Source: Lingula anatina (taxonomy: Eukaryota; Brachiopoda; Lingulata; Lingulida; Lingulidae). Taken from it: a stretch of 64,000 nt of DNA. The position numbers and the translations under genes are program-made. How positions within the stretch are numbered: the first letter of the stretch is position 1; each line of letters starts with the position of its first letter. Below are positions 40,401-45,686 of the stretch, piece by piece. The notes beneath the pieces are model-generated. The model ran no database searches. It saw nothing but the letters and a program-made list of their open reading frames with translations, and had not been told where the DNA came from. The stretch covers positions 784,663 to 848,662 of the forward strand of contig NW_019773958.1 in NCBI RefSeq assembly GCF_001039355.2. The letters run 5' to 3'.

Positions 40401-43400
40401 GAGAAATAACAACCACAGTGTACAATTAAGAGTCACATCAAGACATTTTGTGTTATTTAAAAATAACTTGAAGTAAGAAAATGAGCGTAGTTCAGATATA
40501 AATGTGAATCTCAAAGACAAAAGAACCCATTCCAACACATTAATACTTACATGAGTTTCAAAGATTACTCTTTTTTCAATCTTAATAAAAAATATCATTT
40601 CTGTTTATGAAAAATAATTAAGTGACAAAAAATAAATTTAAATACATCAACCACTGATGAAGTTATTATATAAATATCCCACCTAGCTTAGGAAAAATTT
40701 AACACTGTGTGTCAAAAAAATAACATACTAAGTCTTACGTCAGACTCAGAGACACCAGACACCACACAGAAAGAAGCCATAGCACTGACATTCTCTGAGA
40801 GGTTAGAGCTATCAGCCTCATTGCAACAGTTGTCCTGTTGGCTACTGGTAATGAGATGGCTGTTAGAAGCAGGTCCAGATAATGTTGAAGAGGTAGAAGA
40901 TGAAGCAAGTGAGGAAGCGAGAGGAGATGACCATCTAGTATTGGCTGAAGAGCCATACTCCGTGTCATGCTTGTTGAAGTACAAGGAGTTAGGTTAAATA
41001 CATACAATTCCAAGAAGCATATAATAGAAAGCTTTAAAAATTATACTTTTTCTAAATGATATGTTTGAAAAACAAAGGAATGCTTTCTGATCTATATAAA
41101 ATATAGGAGGTAAAAACAACTTTTCCAAACACTTCTATGTTAATTAAATTAAATAAAGCAGAACTGGAGCTAAATGTTATTATTATTGTTATAAACATAA
41201 TATTCAATAATTTAGTTTCTTCTGGCCTGATGCAAAATAACATTAGACCATAAAAAATATTTCTAAAAATCAGTTATCCCAACATTTATCCCAAATAAGA
41301 AAGTTTATTTAAGAAAGAATGAATACAAATGATTAAATATATAAAACTATGCAAATGCTGGTATATTAGATTCTTTATATATGAAAAAATACAGACACTA
41401 AGACAATTTTAACACATCAAACTGCAAATAATAATACCTGTCATATGTTAGCTTAGCTAAAACATTTTCATAAATGCAACATAAATATAGTAAGCAACTC
41501 CATAAGTTCTAATAATAATATTATAGCTAATACACCCTTTACTTGGATAACTTACTGGATCTCTGGGTGTCTGAATTTATATGGCAATAAAAAGAACAGA
41601 ATTATGTGGGGTTTTTTTAGAAATAAATATATGATTAAATATATCATATAAAAACAGATGTTAATCTTCCTTTTTTTAAAGACAGATACTTTTGATGCAA
41701 GGCAATAAAACAAAGTCATTAACTATTCTATACCTATTTGAAACCATGCAACATTGATGTGCAGAACATCAAAAATATCAACAGTAGTGCTCAGCTTGTA
41801 AAATAAAAAATCTATTTCTAAACATATTAGCAGCTATTTCAGCATCCTGACAAAAGTAATTGTTCTCAATCTAGTAAATGAATTTAAAGTTTGCCATGCT
41901 TCATTATTTTATTAAGCAATATTAATTTTAATAATGGTAAAAGGAAAATTATTTACTTCTTCTGTAAACATCACCCGCTAGTAAAAAAAACAACAAGAAA
42001 TTTCCATCATTTCTTTATACAATGATATTTTATCTAAAAATGCACAGGAGATATATTCCACTTGCACTTGACTAAACATTTTTACCTTCCACTCTCATTA
42101 AAAAATATCACCATAATCTTGTAGGGAGAGCTCAAATAAATTTAAGAATACACATAATATTAAGCACAAAAAGCAAAAATAATCATATTGATTCTTAAAA
42201 TACTGCCACCTTACATGTCATTAATTAATAATGTGCAATATCTTAATTACATTTCATGCTCTACCATCTGTCACATTCTACTTGTCTGGTACACTATATT
42301 TAATAACGGTAGATTATTTTCTATACAATAGAGATTGAATCCCTTGAGATGTTTCCCTTTCCCAATGAGTACTATTACCTGCAAGACCCAGTATACAGAC
42401 AAAATGTATTATTATAAGACACATAAAAAAAGGACTTGAAAGTGGTCCCTCCTTTTCTCGTAACCCACTCATTCCATTTTCATACAATATTATGAAAATG
42501 AACACTGTCACCTTCACATGAGTGGCAATGAAGCAACTTGAAAACTGAACTCTTTGCTGCTTTCTCACTGAATTATTATAATATTCAAGACTCTGTACTT
42601 ACCACTTCGATTTCAATTTCCTGGATCTGAAATCTTAGAATGATCGTCCATATTAAGCCCAGTATAAGCCGCTGGTTCCCATCTACTATGTCCTCTGCTC
42701 CAATGTTTTCCAGTTGAACCTGGGAGTTATTATAAAATACATTATGAAAGTGCACTTTATCAAAATTATATGAAAAAAGGGGGGAAATGAAAATAATATA
42801 TGGATATTAAAATTTTAGATGACTGTGTATCATAAACCTACTGCAACTTACACATTTGATAAAATTACACATTTCAGCAACAGTGATGGAAACAGAGGAT
42901 GTGGTTTCTATGTCAAATACAGGTTTCCATATTTTGGGGAGAAAATAGAAAAGGGAATTTTTGTCCCTAATCAAACTTTAGCTCAAATACGTGGACCAAA
43001 TTAAGGTGTTCTAAAAGCCATTTCAATCACTTGTAATAAATAGCATTGCATTCATTGAGATTAGTTTCTAATTATGCATATAGATGTCACTGTAAGTGAA
43101 GTACAGTGGTGTGCCAGTTTGGATGAGTTGTAACATTGAATAATCTGTTCTTTGTGGCTTCATAATGACAATGTGTATTGTGTAATTTACCCTGATTGGT
43201 GATTGTGGAGTTGCGGTGAACTGGGATGTAACTAAGGGCACTCCATGAAATAAATTGTTCTCTGAACTCCTTTTTTTCCAAAAGAGCATTTCATTACTAT
43301 TATTATTACTGAAGAAGTAAGTCAATTTTTGTAAGGCACCAGACCACTTAAACATCCCACAGTACTCAAATGACACTAACCAACTGACAGTAATCTGTTG

Positions 43401-45276
43401 ATACCCACAACACTGCATACAAGTACTTTATATCTCCTGATATACATTAACTCAATTATCTGACAATAGTAGTAAAAGGGACAAACACAAGAATGATGTT
43501 GGAAATTCCGCCGAGTAGGTCGCAATTATTGTAATACCTCTCTGTTAAATGGAATAAATGTTTATTAGCAGCCAAACTTCCCCTTATCCCAACAGCCTAT
43601 ATTACCAGTATATCTTCAAGTTTATATATTAAGCATCATATTATCCAATGCAGTTAAATTGTTACCTTTTTCTGTGCTAAAAACTTGAGACACTTGTTGA
43701 GGTTTTCCACTTTCTGCACCCTCAGTGTCCCCCTGTTGGCCCTGCCAATGGTCTCCCCAGATATGATCTCCAACAGTTTCAGCAGTAACTTTCCATCAGA
43801 CAAGTCTTCAAATATTTCACTGATCTTCAAATCAGCCTGGGAATAGGTAAGTGGACATGCATATACAGTCATCTTGGAAAGTTTATCAATGTTAGAAATA
43901 TTGGAGGTAATACCCACATATTTTACAAGCTCTTGATAAAAAGAAAAACAATAATTTGAATTTATCAATGTTTGTTTAAAAAATTGGACCTTGGTGTGCA
44001 TTAATATATGTATCTGAATAAAGAAATTTTGGAATGAAGAAGTAATATTTCTTTAAAAGTACATGAAGAAATATTACTGCATTAGAGTTTGACTTTTTAT
44101 CAAAGTTCTTTGCTATCTAATTTTGATCATTGTATGATAACCCAGAGCAATAATGACAGGTACATATATGCCACATGGGTTAGTTCTGAATTTCTAGGTA
44201 ATAACTGACATTTTTACACTGTGCTATCTAATCACAGGACAATCTTATCCTCCTGCTGTCCCACCCAACACAATTACTATTTAGGCAAGTTGAGTACTTT
44301 TTGACTGGCTTTCTATGGTAAGATTAAAGAAACAGAAATCGTATGAGATAGTATGAGAATTACAAAGATATTAGTCCGCGCACTAGAAACTGGCCTACCG
44401 CTGGTAAATTACACACGTACCATATACAATAAATAACTGCAAATATCAAATGCAAATGTTGCATTTATATTCATGTCAACACAGAAAGCAATCCACAATA
44501 ATACAACTGTTTGAACCGTCCATTCTGTTACAATTTTCCAGACTACATTTCAATGGAAAATAATCCTCTTGCACAATGTGTATTAATACAACTGCTTTTA
44601 AATGTTGACTTCTGAGTAAGAACGTAAACTAACTTTCGTCAAGAAGGAGCTTAGCAAATTTGGTGAAAGTTTTTACCTGCAAGAAGTTTCTATATGTATG
44701 CCCTGGCTCATGTTATTTACTTTTGGCAAATATGTAGTGAATTATAATTTTACATGCAATTACTGACAGCAAAAATTTTTAATTCCAAAATGATTTGGAG
44801 TTATCACATCATTGGTTAAAACATGATCTACACAATGTTAGAGTAAGACTTCATTCCCAATGAAACTATAGATCCACATAAATCGATCCAACTCTGCAGA
44901 CTTTTGCTTAATGCAATCAGACTAGCAGGTTAATACACCTTGTCTTGTTTCAAGGGTACTCTTATAATCACATTTTTCTGTATTCTACTCAACACCAGGA
45001 GATCATATTAACCTCTTAATAATCTGATTGCATTCGGTAAGAGTTCCCATGGAGTTGGATCGATCTATATAGACTGATAATTTCATTGGGAATGAGCCCT
45101 AAGAAAAATAGATAAAGTTGTCTTTTTTCACAAACCCCCCTTCTCATCACAGTGATACTTACCTTCATCAGGAAGGAGTTAATCCAGTTGGTAAAAGTTT
45201 TCTTTTGCACCAGAATCCTTTCCTCCTGCAGGGCTCGAATACGGCCCTTCTCAAACTTACTGGCATCCTGACTCAT
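838..45276 (-). CDS. kst: Beta-heavy spectrin (karst / beta-V type), 5' half, 45 coding exons, partial
   Basis: Spectrin beta-heavy chains pair with alpha-spectrin and crosslink actin under the apical plasma membrane. I joined 45 exons by splice sites and all phases agree, giving about 2,023 residues. Order: short N-terminus, CH1 (about residues 20-132), Ser-rich insert (135-211), CH2 (about 218-339), about 15 three-helix repeats with the usual Trp motifs ([24 protein letters not shown]), and an SH3 domain at about residues 915-967. An SH3 in the fifth-repeat region is the known hallmark of beta-heavy spectrin (Drosophila karst), and conventional beta-spectrins lack it. Known family members have about 30 repeats and over 4,000 residues, so roughly half the gene lies beyond the left edge. 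The start ATG at 45276 has A at -3 and begins the usual beta-spectrin leader. Introns not listed separately hold only AT-rich or simple sequence that I do not recognise. Confidence 0.95.
1855..2000 (-). CDS. kst: Spectrin exon 44: repeat
   Basis: 146 nt, leaving 2 nt. [20 protein letters not shown] then [17 protein letters not shown]. Confidence 0.92.
2081..2117. repeat. (TA)n microsatellite
   Basis: Uninterrupted TA dinucleotide run in the intron after exon 43. Confidence 0.98.
2236..2403. mobile_element. MITE-like element with CAGGGGCAGAT termini, 168 bp
   Basis: Begins CAGGGGCAGATTGAGG and ends GGATCTGCCCCTG, an inverted terminal pair of about 11-12 bp. It is flanked by a perfect 5-bp direct repeat ATCTA (2231-2235 and 2404-2408). 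The inside contains repeated GAAGAC/GTCTTC blocks. It has no coding capacity, so it would be non-autonomous. hAT-like termini are possible but the superfamily is not proven. Confidence 0.8.
3030..3212 (-). CDS. kst: Spectrin exon 43: repeat
   Basis: 61 residues, phase 0. [20 protein letters not shown] then [15 protein letters not shown]. Confidence 0.93.
3563..3676 (-). CDS. kst: Spectrin exon 42: repeat
   Basis: 38 residues, phase 0. [20 protein letters not shown] then [15 protein letters not shown]. Confidence 0.92.
4085..4201 (-). CDS. kst: Spectrin exon 41: repeat
   Basis: 39 residues, phase 0. [20 protein letters not shown] then [19 protein letters not shown]. Confidence 0.93.
4683..4883 (-). 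CDS. kst: Spectrin exon 40: repeat
   Basis: 67 residues, phase 0. [20 protein letters not shown] then [16 protein letters not shown]. Donor GTGAGT. Confidence 0.93.
5193..5379 (-). CDS. kst: Spectrin exon 39: repeat
   Basis: 187 nt (1+186). [20 protein letters not shown] then [19 protein letters not shown]. Confidence 0.93.
5664..5794 (-). CDS. kst: Spectrin exon 38: repeat
   Basis: 131 nt, leaving 2 nt. [20 protein letters not shown] then [17 protein letters not shown]. Confidence 0.92.
5816..5960. repeat. 13-bp minisatellite, 39-bp higher-order unit
   Basis: About eleven 13-mers of the type GACCATTTGTGCT, GACCATTTATACT, GACTATTTGTGCT, arranged in triplets. Degenerate copies resume at 6009-6050 up to the exon 37 donor. 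Confidence 0.92.
5961..5998. repeat. (TATC)n microsatellite
   Basis: About nine tetranucleotide units adjoining the 13-bp minisatellite. Together they fill most of a 256-bp spectrin intron. Confidence 0.97.
6051..6314 (-). CDS. kst: Spectrin exon 37: repeat
   Basis: 88 residues, phase 0. [20 protein letters not shown] then [20 protein letters not shown]. The donor GTCAGTAC opens directly into a minisatellite intron. Confidence 0.93.
6403..6426. repeat. Poly-G tract in spectrin intron
   Basis: Near-uninterrupted G run on the plus strand next to an ambiguous base at 6387. It is prone to assembly error. Confidence 0.95.
6715..6861 (-). CDS. kst: Spectrin exon 36: repeat
   Basis: 49 residues, phase 0. 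[20 protein letters not shown] then [18 protein letters not shown], strongly spectrin-like. Confidence 0.93.
7289..7412 (-). CDS. kst: Spectrin exon 35: repeat
   Basis: 124 nt (1+123). [20 protein letters not shown] then [12 protein letters not shown]. Confidence 0.92.
7480..7527. repeat. (TTA)n microsatellite
   Basis: Trinucleotide run in the intron between exons 34 and 35. Confidence 0.97.
7631..7770 (-). CDS. kst: Spectrin exon 34: repeat
   Basis: 140 nt, leaving 2 nt. [20 protein letters not shown] then [12 protein letters not shown]. Confidence 0.92.
8010..8087 (-). CDS. kst: Spectrin exon 33: repeat
   Basis: 26 residues, phase 0. [20 protein letters not shown], the A-helix end of a repeat. 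Confidence 0.88.
8341..8392. repeat. (TAAAA)n pentanucleotide repeat
   Basis: Ten perfect TAAAA units in the intron between exons 32 and 33. Confidence 0.97.
8446..8608 (-). CDS. kst: Spectrin exon 32: repeat
   Basis: 163 nt (1+162). [20 protein letters not shown] then [16 protein letters not shown]. Confidence 0.92.
8951..9078 (-). CDS. kst: Spectrin exon 31: repeat
   Basis: 128 nt, leaving 2 nt. [20 protein letters not shown] then [11 protein letters not shown]. Confidence 0.92.
9079..10928. other. Spectrin intron 30, 1.85 kb
   Basis: AT-rich with no exon or RNA gene recognised. It holds one small direct duplication: about 20 bp containing AGCTTGCTTTAATGATAAG at about 9950 and again at about 9988. 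Confidence 0.7.
10929..11006 (-). CDS. kst: Spectrin exon 30: repeat
   Basis: 26 residues, phase 0. [20 protein letters not shown], the C-to-A helix junction. Confidence 0.9.
11201..11282 (-). CDS. kst: Spectrin exon 29: repeat
   Basis: 82 nt (1+81). [20 protein letters not shown] then SLWNALL, a B/C helix with the W. Confidence 0.88.
11544..11608 (-). CDS. kst: Spectrin exon 28: repeat
   Basis: 65 nt, leaving 2 nt. [20 protein letters not shown], the start of a B helix. The donor GTAAGTGC is strong. Confidence 0.88.
12160..12286 (-). CDS. kst: Spectrin exon 27: repeat
   Basis: 127 nt (1+126). [20 protein letters not shown] then [16 protein letters not shown], a textbook spectrin repeat. 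Confidence 0.93.
13781..13957. other. Assembly gap (N run)
   Basis: 177 undetermined bases. Open frames drawn across it are meaningless. Confidence 1.
14070..14082 (+). promoter_or_regulatory. DR1-type AGGTCA direct repeat near repeat copy 1
   Basis: AGGTCA-A-AGGTCA, the consensus for RXR/HNF4/COUP-type nuclear receptors. It lies just upstream of the hairpin-ended repeat, so it may be repeat-derived and not a working site. Confidence 0.4.
14193..14438. mobile_element. Hairpin-ended dispersed repeat, copy 1
   Basis: About 245 bp nearly identical to 45691-45927. It is GC-rich in an AT-rich intron, with inverted blocks (GTCCGG...CCGGAC and ACCGT...ACGGT). It ends in a 12-bp stem / 4-nt loop hairpin at 14408-14435 whose arms read GTACCGCCAGCG and CGCTGGTGGTAC. 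It carries one extra 9-bp GCCGGCGGA unit compared with copy 2. No coding frame. The left end may lie in the N gap. Confidence 0.85.
15349..15374. repeat. Poly-G tract
   Basis: Long G run interrupted only by one C near its start, inside spectrin intron 26. Confidence 0.95.
19445..19504 (-). CDS. kst: Spectrin exon 26: repeat micro-exon
   Basis: 60 nt (1+57+2). [18 protein letters not shown] supplies the invariant W that follows INDR of exon 25. Confidence 0.9.
19505..21161. other. Spectrin intron 25, 1.66 kb
   Basis: Holds a (CA) short run near 19776, poly-T at 20341-20360, and otherwise unrecognised AT-rich sequence. Confidence 0.7.
21162..21292 (-). CDS. kst: Spectrin exon 25: repeat (partly duplicated next door)
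   Basis: 131 nt, leaving 2 nt. [20 protein letters not shown] then [18 protein letters not shown]. The first ~54 nt of the exon and its acceptor are repeated at 21361-21414. Confidence 0.9.
21239..21484. repeat. 122-bp tandem duplication including half of spectrin exon 25
   Basis: Bases from 21239 recur from 21361 with no substitution that I can see. Copy 2 is longer only in its poly-A run. The unit contains the first ~54 nt of exon 25 (transcript sense), its AG acceptor, and intron sequence. Copy 2 lacks the rest of the exon and any donor. Confidence 0.93.
21608..21673 (-). CDS. kst: Spectrin exon 24: repeat
   Basis: 22 residues, phase 0. [20 protein letters not shown], a short helix-coding exon. 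Confidence 0.88.
22359..22445 (-). CDS. kst: Spectrin exon 23: repeat
   Basis: 29 residues, phase 0. [20 protein letters not shown] then EFESWIRDK, a repeat A helix. Confidence 0.9.
22710..22807 (-). CDS. kst: Spectrin exon 22: re-entry into the repeat after SH3
   Basis: 98 nt (2+96). [20 protein letters not shown] then [12 protein letters not shown], resuming the B helix of the interrupted repeat. Confidence 0.9.
22808..24882. other. Spectrin intron 21, 2.1 kb, with a (CA)n array
   Basis: Contains a long perfect (CA)n run at about 23264-23342, preceded by C7, plus a poly-T run at 23167. No exon recognised. Confidence 0.75.
23264..23342. repeat. (CA)n microsatellite, about 39 units
   Basis: Perfect dinucleotide run. 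Apparent proteins made of His-Thr or Cys-Val repeats here are translations of the repeat. Confidence 0.98.
24883..25111 (-). CDS. kst: Spectrin exon 21: C-terminal half of SH3 and basic tail
   Basis: 229 nt (76 codons +1). [17 protein letters not shown] then [10 protein letters not shown] is unmistakable SH3: the WW pair, the P of the ALYDY/WW/P ligand groove, and the closing NYV. A roughly 35-residue Lys/Arg/Val-rich tail follows ([17 protein letters not shown]), ending in RRSLRRTPS. Confidence 0.95.
26294..26526. mobile_element. Foldback element with 72-bp inverted arms
   Basis: The arms at 26311-26382 and 26437-26508 are inverted repeats with only two mismatches in 72. The loop is 54 bp. 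Similarity extends outward to a CCGTTCA/TGAACGG terminus. There is no coding capacity and no certain target-site duplication. Most likely a MITE. Confidence 0.85.
28015..28023 (+). promoter_or_regulatory. Candidate TATA box for the nested GPCR
   Basis: TATAAAAAG about 750 bp upstream of the GPCR start codon, on the same strand. The intervening sequence could be 5' UTR, possibly with a small intron ending at a TTTTCAG near 28463. Weak, position-based call. Confidence 0.25.
28766..29818 (+). CDS. Intronless class A (rhodopsin-family) GPCR, GPR161-like orphan receptor
   Basis: A 350-residue seven-helix receptor in one exon on the strand opposite spectrin. Numbered from the ATG at 28766 (an in-frame stop lies upstream at 28706): three N-glycosylation sequons in the first 17 residues; TM1 with GN at 47-48; Asp of TM2 at 77; disulphide cysteines at 104 and 181; DRY at 128-130 followed by [13 protein letters not shown] at 276-279, where most receptors have CWxP; NPFIY at 314-318. 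The third loop is Ser/Thr-rich and the C-tail only about 30 residues. Spacing around VCAINWH in loop 2 and the TM7 segment resemble GPR161, but the long PKA-binding tail of vertebrate GPR161 is absent. Family is certain, subfamily a judgement. The Met at 28787 has the better Kozak context. Confidence 0.93.
   Translation: MNDSMITMDSNYTNLTTSEEDFQRRSLEAIIIGSIFLLAIILCSILGNISVIVAVWTYPKLYEQKASIFIVNLSITDLCNAIFVMIWTCCALITDGWPFGIMWCRFQCAFNYWLIIVSMQTLAWISVDRYHSIAHPLQYADYLTTKKIMMMLSFSWILGLIFAFVPVFLDWVHYDYWEVVCAINWHYQQDMAVFYVVIAFIVCFLVPAVIMVGCYSCIAYAANKCARRIEACVVPRSQSIASDSNSTGTSQTTKLIQSNTKVIKSLIIVVAVFFVCMTPFCVTKLLKVVFYNNIVPGWLNAFSTWVQFLSSASNPFIYGIFRKDFRMAFRRQIRFLNCGLFNVELSSEST
29819..30900 (+). other. 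Probable GPCR 3' UTR
   Basis: AT-rich sequence after the stop codon with AATAAA at 30780-30785 and again at 30892-30897, either of which could be the polyadenylation signal. The 3' end is not established. Confidence 0.35.
31731..31763. repeat. Poly-A tract
   Basis: About 33 A in the host intron. No adjoining element with a clear 5' end and target-site duplication was seen, so a retroposon origin is unproven. Confidence 0.9.
32320..32544 (-). CDS. kst: Spectrin exon 20: acidic linker and N-terminal half of SH3, GC donor
   Basis: 75 residues, phase 0. [10 protein letters not shown] is followed by about 40 residues dominated by Glu, then [17 protein letters not shown], the first SH3 strands (ALYDY motif read as AMYKY). 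The phase-0 join to exon 21 requires the donor GCAAGT directly after GAG, so this is a GC-AG intron. Confidence 0.9.
32753..32866 (-). CDS. kst: Spectrin exon 19: repeat 5 region, before the SH3
   Basis: 38 residues, phase 0. [20 protein letters not shown] then [13 protein letters not shown], a repeat A/B helix into which the SH3 block is inserted. Confidence 0.92.
33062..33157 (-). CDS. kst: Spectrin exon 18: repeat
   Basis: 32 residues, phase 0. [19 protein letters not shown] followed by [11 protein letters not shown], a classical repeat start. Confidence 0.92.
33511..33711 (-). CDS. kst: Spectrin exon 17: repeat
   Basis: 67 residues, phase 0 to 0. Contains [12 protein letters not shown] and [22 protein letters not shown] helices with the invariant W. 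Confidence 0.92.
34374..34398. other. Short assembly gap (N run)
   Basis: 25 undetermined bases in the intron between spectrin exons 16 and 17, next to a G run. Confidence 1.
34549..34726 (-). CDS. kst: Spectrin exon 16: repeat
   Basis: 178 nt (1+177). Contains [20 protein letters not shown] and VIGLLKKHE, a repeat A helix. Confidence 0.92.
35053..35261 (-). CDS. kst: Spectrin exon 15: repeat
   Basis: 209 nt, leaving 2 nt. Contains [19 protein letters not shown], the conserved xDxGxxLxxVExLLxKH motif. Confidence 0.92.
35607..35745 (-). CDS. kst: Spectrin exon 14: repeat
   Basis: 139 nt (1+138). Contains [17 protein letters not shown] and a heptad-like continuation, fitting B/C helices. Confidence 0.9.
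35952..36034 (-). CDS. kst: Spectrin exon 13: repeat
   Basis: 83 nt, leaving 2 nt. Contains [20 protein letters not shown], the B-helix LxxxNFHxA pattern. Confidence 0.9.
36502..36633 (-). CDS. kst: Spectrin exon 12: repeat
   Basis: 44 residues, phase 0 to 0. Begins [15 protein letters not shown], the A-helix Trp motif of a spectrin repeat. Confidence 0.9.
37044..37086 (-). CDS. kst: Spectrin exon 11: repeat helix
   Basis: 43 nt (1+42). Encodes [14 protein letters not shown], matching the conserved RQEKLEQLA segment of beta-spectrins. Confidence 0.9.
37352..37418. repeat. (TAA)n microsatellite
   Basis: About 20 AAT/TAA units in the intron between exons 10 and 11. Confidence 0.97.
37570..37752 (-). 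CDS. kst: Spectrin exon 10: repeat 1 / alpha-facing end
   Basis: 183 nt (1+180+2). Contains [20 protein letters not shown] and [19 protein letters not shown], close to vertebrate beta-spectrins at the same place. Confidence 0.93.
38078..38265 (-). CDS. kst: Spectrin exon 9: repeat 1, first part
   Basis: 188 nt, leaving 2 nt. Encodes the stretch after CH2, with [14 protein letters not shown] and [10 protein letters not shown], as in beta-spectrin partial repeat 1. Confidence 0.92.
38749..38861 (-). CDS. kst: Spectrin exon 8: end of CH2
   Basis: 113 nt (2+111). Contains [20 protein letters not shown], the conserved CH2 terminus. Confidence 0.93.
38963..39006. repeat. (TG)n/(CGTG) microsatellite
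   Basis: Imperfect GT-rich run in the CH2-coding part of the gene, intron between exons 7 and 8. Confidence 0.95.
39257..39372 (-). CDS. kst: Spectrin exon 7: CH2
   Basis: 116 nt (1+114+1). Contains [10 protein letters not shown] and [20 protein letters not shown], matching the CH2 consensus. Confidence 0.93.
39654..39932. mobile_element. Diverged foldback element in the intron between exons 6 and 7
   Basis: The arms 39654-39706 and 39881-39932 are inverted repeats at roughly 80% identity by eye, sharing GGTATACTTT and an AGGC terminus. No coding capacity. Likely an old MITE. Confidence 0.6.
39967..40047 (-). CDS. kst: Spectrin exon 6: CH2
   Basis: 81 nt (1+78+2). Contains [19 protein letters not shown], the diagnostic CH2 signature. 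Confidence 0.93.
40324..40397 (-). CDS. kst: Spectrin exon 5: start of CH2
   Basis: Starts in phase 0 and leaves 2 nt. Contains [18 protein letters not shown], the standard opening of beta-spectrin CH2. Confidence 0.93.
40739..40969 (-). CDS. kst: Spectrin exon 4: Ser-rich insert between CH1 and CH2 (probable cassette exon)
   Basis: 77 residues, phase 0 to 0, about 24 of them serine, with no recognisable domain. It is open across its length, has an AAG acceptor after a pyrimidine-containing tract and a good GTAAGACT donor. Joining exon 3 directly to exon 5 restores the canonical short linker, so this looks like an optional exon. Coding status is inferred from frame and splice sites, with no homologue I can name. 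Confidence 0.65.
40970..42602. other. Spectrin intron 3, 1.6 kb
   Basis: AT-rich, nothing recognised. It separates CH1 from the Ser-rich exon. Confidence 0.7.
42603..42719 (-). CDS. kst: Spectrin exon 3: end of CH1
   Basis: 39 residues, phase 0 to 0. Contains [18 protein letters not shown] and [12 protein letters not shown], which is near-invariant in beta-spectrins and alpha-actinins. It closes CH1. Confidence 0.93.
42720..45162. other. Spectrin introns 1 and 2 of the coding part
   Basis: Two introns (42720-43665 and 43837-45162) around exon 2. AT-rich, nothing else recognised. Confidence 0.7.
43666..43836 (-). CDS. kst: Spectrin exon 2: CH1
   Basis: 57 residues, phase 0 at both ends. Contains [18 protein letters not shown] and [16 protein letters not shown], the core of the first calponin-homology domain of the beta-spectrin actin-binding site. 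Confidence 0.93.
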
Positions 45277-45304
45277 CTTGACCTTTATCCTTTCATCCCA
45301 TCAC
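45163..45304 (-). CDS. kst: Spectrin exon 1: 5' UTR end and N-terminus
   Basis: Coding 45163-45276 (38 residues), ending at a GTAAGTAT donor in phase 0. The peptide contains [18 protein letters not shown], the canonical start of CH1. A pyrimidine-rich acceptor ends at 45305, so this exon carries 28 nt of 5' UTR and at least one non-coding exon must lie upstream. Confidence 0.92.
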
Positions 45305-45528
45305 CTGGAACAACTAGAGGATCAGAGAGGCGATACCGCCTCCGAATATTGTACCACCAGCTGGAGCAAGCGCATTCGTACAGACCCCCACATACACAAA
45401 ATAAGGGGTGCAGCCACCAGTCTTGTGCTTGACAAGCTGTAAAAATGCAATCAACAAGAATTTTCAAAATATGCAAAAAATATATATAACTAAAAATGGT
45501 GCAATCAAAGTTAAGTTCATTGTAAGGT

Positions 45529-45541
45529 AGGTCAAAGGTCA
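45529..45541 (+). promoter_or_regulatory. DR1-type AGGTCA repeat
   Basis: Perfect AGGTCA-A-AGGTCA inside repeat copy 2, about 225 bp from the spectrin first coding exon. Function unproven. Confidence 0.4.
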
Positions 45542-45673
45542 ATTTCAAGGTCACAGTAAATTGCCAGTATATGACTTCCTATCCAACTTCAATAGTAACT
45601 ATGGACCTATCTCTGCCAGTTTTGGAGATAAAAGGGAAGCAAAATTTGCAAAGTTCAGTTCATGGTGAAAAGT

Positions 45674-45686
45674 AGGTCAAAGGTCA
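45674..45686 (+). promoter_or_regulatory. DR1-type AGGTCA repeat
   Basis: Second perfect AGGTCA-A-AGGTCA within the same element, just before the part shared with copy 1. Function unproven. Confidence 0.4.

Noticed and set aside
40707-40997. Plus-strand 96-codon acidic frame.
   Set aside because: Antisense of the Ser-rich spectrin exon (Ser codons read backwards as Glu/Arg/Ala), with no independent support.
45118-45432. Plus-strand 104-codon frame over spectrin exon 1.
   Set aside because: Antisense shadow of the first coding exon and the adjoining repeat.
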